This document shows, piece after piece, positions 61,068 through 64,000 of a stretch of 64,000 bases of DNA; the first letter of the stretch is position 1, and the number at the start of each line of letters is the position of its first letter. The position numbers and the translations under genes were made by a program. The stretch covers positions 97,155 to 161,154 of the forward strand of contig JAJCXR010000064.1 in assembly GCA_029263315.1 (NCBI GenBank), in the 5' to 3' direction. This DNA is from Acidobacteriota bacterium. Its GTDB lineage: Bacteria > Acidobacteriota > Thermoanaerobaculia > Multivoradales > J023. The notes beneath the pieces were generated by a model. It had not been told where the DNA came from. It worked only from the letters and a program-made list of their open reading frames with translations, and made no database searches.

Positions 61068-61502
61068 ATGGCCAAGACCACCACCAACACCGCGACCGAA
61101 ACCACCACCATCGAGGCCGCCGCCGTCCCGGCCTTCGAATTCTTCCAAGGCAACCTGTCCGAGAGCAGCTCATCCCCGCAAATCACCGTCCGCCGCGGTG
61201 GCTTGATGGTCCTGACCGCCGCTGCGGTTGAGATGCTGGGTGCTGATGTCGAGAAAGTACAGCTGGCCTATGACCGCACGACCGGGACCGTCGGCATCCG
61301 GGCCGCTTCCATCGACGCTCCTGGTGCTTACCTGCTCCGCACGCAGGCCAAGAGCCCTAACCGTCTGGTCGGTGGCAAGCGGTTCTTCACCTACAACGGC
61401 ATCCCGACCGAGAAAGCTGTCACCTTCGACGCGATTCGCTACGGCGACGGCCTGATTGGCTTCCGGATGAGCGGTGAAGCCGTCGAGGTCCAGGCTGCCT
61501 AA
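61068..61502 (+). CDS. Phage-region protein of unknown function
   Basis: Protein of 144 aa with a Thr/Ala-rich N-terminus and a compact beta-type remainder (ITVRRGGLMVLTAAAVEML, QLAYDRTTGTVGIRA, AIRYGDGLIGFRMSG). CAGGAG precedes the ATG. The ending closely resembles the gene fragment at 62488-62559, so it has or had a paralogue next door. An inverted copy of the 12-base origin repeat lies 25 bases upstream. Confidence 0.65.
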   Translation: MAKTTTNTATETTTIEAAAVPAFEFFQGNLSESSSSPQITVRRGGLMVLTAAAVEMLGADVEKVQLAYDRTTGTVGIRAASIDAPGAYLLRTQAKSPNRLVGGKRFFTYNGIPTEKAVTFDAIRYGDGLIGFRMSGEAVEVQAA

Positions 61503-61533
61503 CGCCTCTATCCCGTTGACTAGGCCCCCCTGA

Positions 61534-61561
61534 CCCCTTCCGGCCGCGTGGTTGGAAGGGG
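61534..61561 (+). terminator. Hairpin after the 61.1-kb gene
   Basis: CCCCTTCC pairs with GGAAGGGG around a 12-base loop, 32 bases past the stop; followed by TTGCCGC, a weak T-tract. Confidence 0.55.
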
Positions 61562-61969
61562 TTGCCGCATCTAGACCACCCGATCAAACCAGTTCATACT
61601 GGTAGATTTGTCGACTAGAGGCTCGTCTCAGCGACTATCTGTCTCCGCTCAGACGTACTTCTCCAAATGAATCGGCAGCGGCGAGATAAAGTGTGCTTTT
61701 GCAGAGACTTAGGATGGCGTTATTGAGGGGCCTGCAGGCTCGGCGTCACGCTGAAGACGTATTGGTAGCCTACCTGGCTCAACCACGGGTGTAGTCGAGT
61801 GTTATGTGTCACCGAATGTCGTGATTGACCAGGCCGAGGTGATTGGCTAAGCTGCTTCGAGGCCAACGGAAACAGAGGGTTGAAGGGTGTTCGGAGAAGA
61901 TTCTCGATTCATATTCGACGGACACCCGGATGAATTTATAGCGCCTCATGAATACGTCGAATAACAATG
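61562..61969. other. Lower-GC gene-free stretch upstream of the integron cassette
   Basis: About 400 bases with no credible gene. Near its right end a perfect 9-base inverted repeat TATTCGACG (61912-61920) / CGTCGAATA (61955-61963) lies just before the core GTTAGGC. This is where a preceding attC site would be, but the expected left core (GCCTAAC type) is missing, so it is at best degenerate. Confidence 0.4.
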
Positions 61970-62458
61970 TTAGGCTGCCTATCTGGCGCTGAGACACCAT
62001 GAACGCAACGCTTGCTTTGGTCATTGCGGGGTTTGTGCTTGTGATCTATGTCCCCATAGTTGTCGTCTTTTGGCGGAACGTCAATCTTTCACAGCCATGG
62101 AAGGCAACGTTCTCGTTGACCATTTTCCCGCTGTTCGTCGTTGCAATGGGGTTCAACATTTGGTTCACGAATGAATATGCCGGTTGGCTGCTCGATTACC
62201 TAGCTTCGGCAAAAGCGCGTGGAAGCATCAGATCAGAGATCATCGCGGCCTTCATGGCAAGTACGCCCATCGCGCTCCTGATTTGTCTCGTCTGGTACGG
62301 ATTGATACGCGCCCTCGACTCTCTTACCACCCGGAGGGGCAATGCATGACACTCTGGCAGTCACAATTCCGTCAGCCTAACCCGGCGGTCGAGCGGACCC
62401 GCGGGCACGTGTCTTCTACTTCGCATCGGCGGTGGCCGCGGGCCGCTCACCTTGAACG
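61970..62458 (+). mobile_element. Integron-type gene cassette (one gene plus attC)
   Basis: The segment begins with TTAGGC of the core GTTAGGC (61969-61975), carries one gene starting 24 bases later, and ends at the G of AACG|TT (62458) that closes a full attC site. This matches the G|TT recombination boundary of integron cassettes. No integron integrase is in the window, so it is a lone or clustered cassette lacking an integrase here. Confidence 0.75.
61999..62349 (+). CDS. Cassette-borne small membrane protein
   Basis: Protein of 116 aa with three spans (LVIAGFVLVIYVPIVVVFW, FSLTIFPLFVVAMGFNIWF, MASTPIALLICLVWYGLI) and short charged loops. Family not recognised. Lower GC than its surroundings, as usual for cassette genes of foreign origin. 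Confidence 0.7.
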   Translation: MNATLALVIAGFVLVIYVPIVVVFWRNVNLSQPWKATFSLTIFPLFVVAMGFNIWFTNEYAGWLLDYLASAKARGSIRSEIIAAFMASTPIALLICLVWYGLIRALDSLTTRRGNA

Positions 62459-62464
62459 TTATTA
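62375..62464 (+). other. attC recombination site
   Basis: Left core GCCTAAC (62375-62381), inner box GTCGAGC, arm GGACCCGCGG, then arm CCGCGGGCC, inner box GCTCACC and right core beginning GTT at 62458. The arms pair with one extrahelical A on the left, the feature that sets strand choice in attC sites. The right core reads GTTATTA because its last six bases come from the flanking DNA. Confidence 0.8.
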
Positions 62465-62487
62465 CTGCACAGCCCCCGAGGTCTGCG

Positions 62488-62559
62488 GACTTCCGCTACG
62501 GGGATGGCCTCTTCGGCTTCCGCATGAAGCCTGAGTCCATCAAGATCCACCCCGCCTGA
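62488..62559 (+). pseudogene. 3' fragment of a paralogue of the 61.1-kb gene
   Basis: The frame reads FRYGDGLFGFRMKPESIKIHPA then stop, against IRYGDGLIGFRMSGEAVEVQAA at the end of the intact gene. DNA similarity is also clear (CGCTACGG-GA-GGCCT). Nothing upstream continues the homology: the cassette boundary lies 29 bases before. The rest of the gene has been lost or displaced. Confidence 0.7.
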
Positions 62560-62590
62560 CACCTCCAACCGGCTCCCCAAGCCCTCCAAG

Positions 62591-62622
62591 ACCCTCCCGG
62601 CCACCCGGCCCGGAGGGTTTTC
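62591..62622 (+). terminator. Terminator after the paralogue fragment
   Basis: ACCCTCC pairs with GGAGGGT, with inner GGCC/GGCC pairing, followed by TTTT. It lies 31 bases after the fragment's stop, so it belonged to the former gene. Confidence 0.75.
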
Positions 62623-62665
62623 CGCGTCTGGCCAACTTCAACCACCCCTCCTCCCCATCTTCCAC

Positions 62666-62699
62666 CCCAGGAACGACGGAGTATTCCCAGGAACGACGG
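62666..62699 (+). repeat. 14-bp direct repeat
   Basis: CCCAGGAACGACGG occurs at 62666-62679 and again at 62686-62699, six bases apart, in the 185-base gap before the next gene. Confidence 0.8.
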
Positions 62700-62806
62700 C
62701 CCCAGCGCCGACCCACAAACGTTAGGCCCTCGCGTGTGCATGTGGCTGTTTTTGGGCGGTGCTGGGACCCAGGACCATCAACCGTCTGTTAGCTGGTGTT
62801 AGCCAA

Positions 62807-63526
62807 ATGGGAAAACGCAAAAGGAATCCGTCGGAGCGCAAGCTCGATCTCTACGTCGTCGCCATGGGTTTGGCCCTGAATTGGACAGATGCCCAGATTA
62901 CTAAGGCCGTCAACGCCGAGAGGCAGCGTCGGGCAGAGGAAATCCAGGCCGATTTGCTGCGGAAACAGGGCCTCGACGAGGCCGAAATTTCCGCAAAGGG
63001 CGATAACTGGCTTTTGAGTACTCAAAAAATCAGCCAACACCAGGTGAAGTACGACAAAGCCGACGCTGAGAAGCTGCTCATCGAGCTCACTCAACGGCAT
63101 GCCCGCGAGGAAATCGGCCGTCAGCTGGTGCGGCTCGACGAGATCTGGCGCGAGGCGATGACGGCATGGCGGGAATCGAAAGAGGACGGCCGGGAGATCA
63201 CCGTCCGGCAGTCCCATCGCCCGATCAAGACCGGCGATTCGGTCAAGAAAGTGCCGGTGGAAACCAAGACCATCCGGACCGGGCCCCGTGCCGGCGACCC
63301 TCGCCACCTCAAGGTCGCCCTCGAAGCCGTCCAGGAACGCACCGACCTGCTGCGTTTGCGCGAGCGGGAGCTGACGGAGAAGGTCACCGAGCATCCGCAG
63401 TTCGACGCCAGCCAGCCCACGACTCTCGAAGAGGCCACCAAGTATCTCGAAATGACCGCCGGTAGCCGGTTCGCCCGGCACGGCAAGCTGCGTTTGGTCG
63501 AACCCAAGAACCGCCACAAGCGGTAG
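62807..63526 (+). CDS. Phage-region protein, possibly terminase-small-subunit-like
   Basis: Protein of 239 aa, charged and helical throughout. The N-terminus (GKRKRNPSERKLDLYVVAMG, TDAQITKAVNAERQ) could be a small DNA-binding helical domain, and a coiled region surrounds AEKLLIELTQRHAREEIGRQ. No clear family. ATG at 62807 follows two GTTAGC repeats; the frame is open 16 codons upstream but without a ribosome site. Confidence 0.6.
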   Translation: MGKRKRNPSERKLDLYVVAMGLALNWTDAQITKAVNAERQRRAEEIQADLLRKQGLDEAEISAKGDNWLLSTQKISQHQVKYDKADAEKLLIELTQRHAREEIGRQLVRLDEIWREAMTAWRESKEDGREITVRQSHRPIKTGDSVKKVPVETKTIRTGPRAGDPRHLKVALEAVQERTDLLRLRERELTEKVTEHPQFDASQPTTLEEATKYLEMTAGSRFARHGKLRLVEPKNRHKR

Positions 63527-63544
63527 AGGCTGGAGTTTCGCGTC

Positions 63545-64000
63545 ATGGAGCTCTCGGACATATTCACCCAACTCGCGGAATCGGTCGATGCGCCACCCGC
63601 GCCGCCGATCTTCGACGACTCGGCGGTGCCGGGCACCTTCTGGCGCGAGCATTTCGACGTCGAGAGCGGCCCTGAGCTGTGGACGAAGCTGGTGGTTGGC
63701 AGTTGTGATCAGCAGCGGAGCAAGCCGGTGGTGTCCCGCAAGGGTTGGGAAGCCCTGCTGACGCAGGAAAAGATCCGCCGCGGGACGGAACAATGGGCAG
63801 TGGACCACCTGGCTGACGGCCGTATGCGCCCCGAGCCGGAGCGGGCCGAGATCCGACGACTCGACCACGCGGCCTGCAAGGGTGATTTCTGGCGTTGGCT
63901 GCATCGCCGAGGTTGGATCGAGAACCCTCACGCCTCCACCCCTGAGGGGCGCGTCGTTCCACTGGTCTGTTGGCCCGGCCAACTGGCCTACATCTGGTGG
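63545..64000 (+). CDS. Phage-region protein, C-terminus beyond the window
   Basis: Open from ATG at 63545 to the window end (152 codons), 18 bases after the preceding stop. The sequence starts MELSDIFTQLAESVDAPPAP and includes AACKGDFWRWLHRRGWIENP and VPLVCWPGQLAYIWW. Position after the helical protein would suit a terminase large subunit or packaging protein, but no ATPase motif is in the visible part. Confidence 0.6.
   Translation, partial: MELSDIFTQLAESVDAPPAPPIFDDSAVPGTFWREHFDVESGPELWTKLVVGSCDQQRSKPVVSRKGWEALLTQEKIRRGTEQWAVDHLADGRMRPEPERAEIRRLDHAACKGDFWRWLHRRGWIENPHASTPEGRVVPLVCWPGQLAYIWW

Noticed and set aside
61809..62024. 71-codon minus-strand frame near the cassette boundary
   Set aside because: Crosses the cassette boundary, lacks a ribosome site and resembles nothing.
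62721..62727. A further GTTAGGC core downstream of the cassette
   Set aside because: No paired left core or stem could be found upstream; probably chance or a trace too weak to call.

Overview
The window looks like one contiguous piece of a GC-rich bacterial chromosome. The relatives that the gene content suggests are Acidobacteriota, possibly of the Thermoanaerobaculia type. Pointers are a cytochrome related to the photosynthetic reaction-centre cytochrome subunit with C-terminal TPR-like repeats, PCP-reductase-domain proteins, an alternative-complex-III-like cluster beside an A-type haem-copper oxidase, and a Ser/Thr kinase with an HRDFKPSN catalytic loop. This placement is an inference from gene content; no rRNA or marker phylogeny could be run.

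0-2.5 kb (minus strand): a phosphorelay set consisting of a truncated response regulator, an Rcp1-like regulator and a hybrid histidine kinase. 2.6-14.8 kb (plus strand): a tightly overlapping respiratory operon behind a recognisable promoter. It holds ActA (pentahaem), ActB (Mo-enzyme-like plus FeS), ActE (monohaem lipoprotein), then a CydA-like membrane protein where the NrfD-type quinol subunits (ActC/ActF) would be expected, three more c-type cytochromes (one fused to an EB_dh-type haem-b domain), and a universal stress protein fused to PCP_red-like domains. In all, 11 CXXCH haem sites are encoded. 14.8-19.4 kb: an AT-richer island of secreted or membrane proteins I do not recognise. 19.4-25.1 kb: acetyltransferase, Mrp ATPase with a PCP_red partner, a secreted propeller-like protein and an O-antigen-ligase-like polymerase. 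25.4-30.3 kb: a cupredoxin, then an A-type cytochrome c oxidase operon (I, III, IV, two small membrane proteins, II) closed by a strong terminator. A quinol to ActAB/CydA-like to cytochrome c to oxidase chain is a reasonable reading; the type-II NADH dehydrogenase at 36 kb could feed the quinone pool.

30-55.8 kb: mostly housekeeping genes: Ser/Thr kinase, MFS transporter, RRM protein, pyrF, alpha/beta hydrolase, ndh; on the minus strand an HDAC-like enzyme, Smr protein and a large multidomain outer-membrane-like protein; nhaC, recA, a GT2 glycosyltransferase, a MoxR/DUF58/transglutaminase operon, an ECF41-like sigma factor, a gene-free stretch with a cluster of parS-like half-sites, a dihaem cytochrome and thiG.

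55.8-64 kb: a tRNA-Arg(ACG) gene marks the edge of a prophage-like or integrated element that runs off the window. It carries a replication-initiator-like gene with internal 12/24-bp iterons and an adjacent AT-rich tract (a candidate origin), an HTH protein, a ParB-like protein, a Mom-family DNA-modification protein and RadC. Inserted in this element is an integron-type gene cassette with a recognisable attC site, lying directly before the broken 3' end of a paralogue of a neighbouring gene.

The strongest candidates for something new are the ActAB/CydA-like hybrid respiratory cluster, the USP-PCP_red fusion protein at its end, the initiator gene whose DNA repeats are read in two reading frames, and the lone attC cassette inside the phage-like region.
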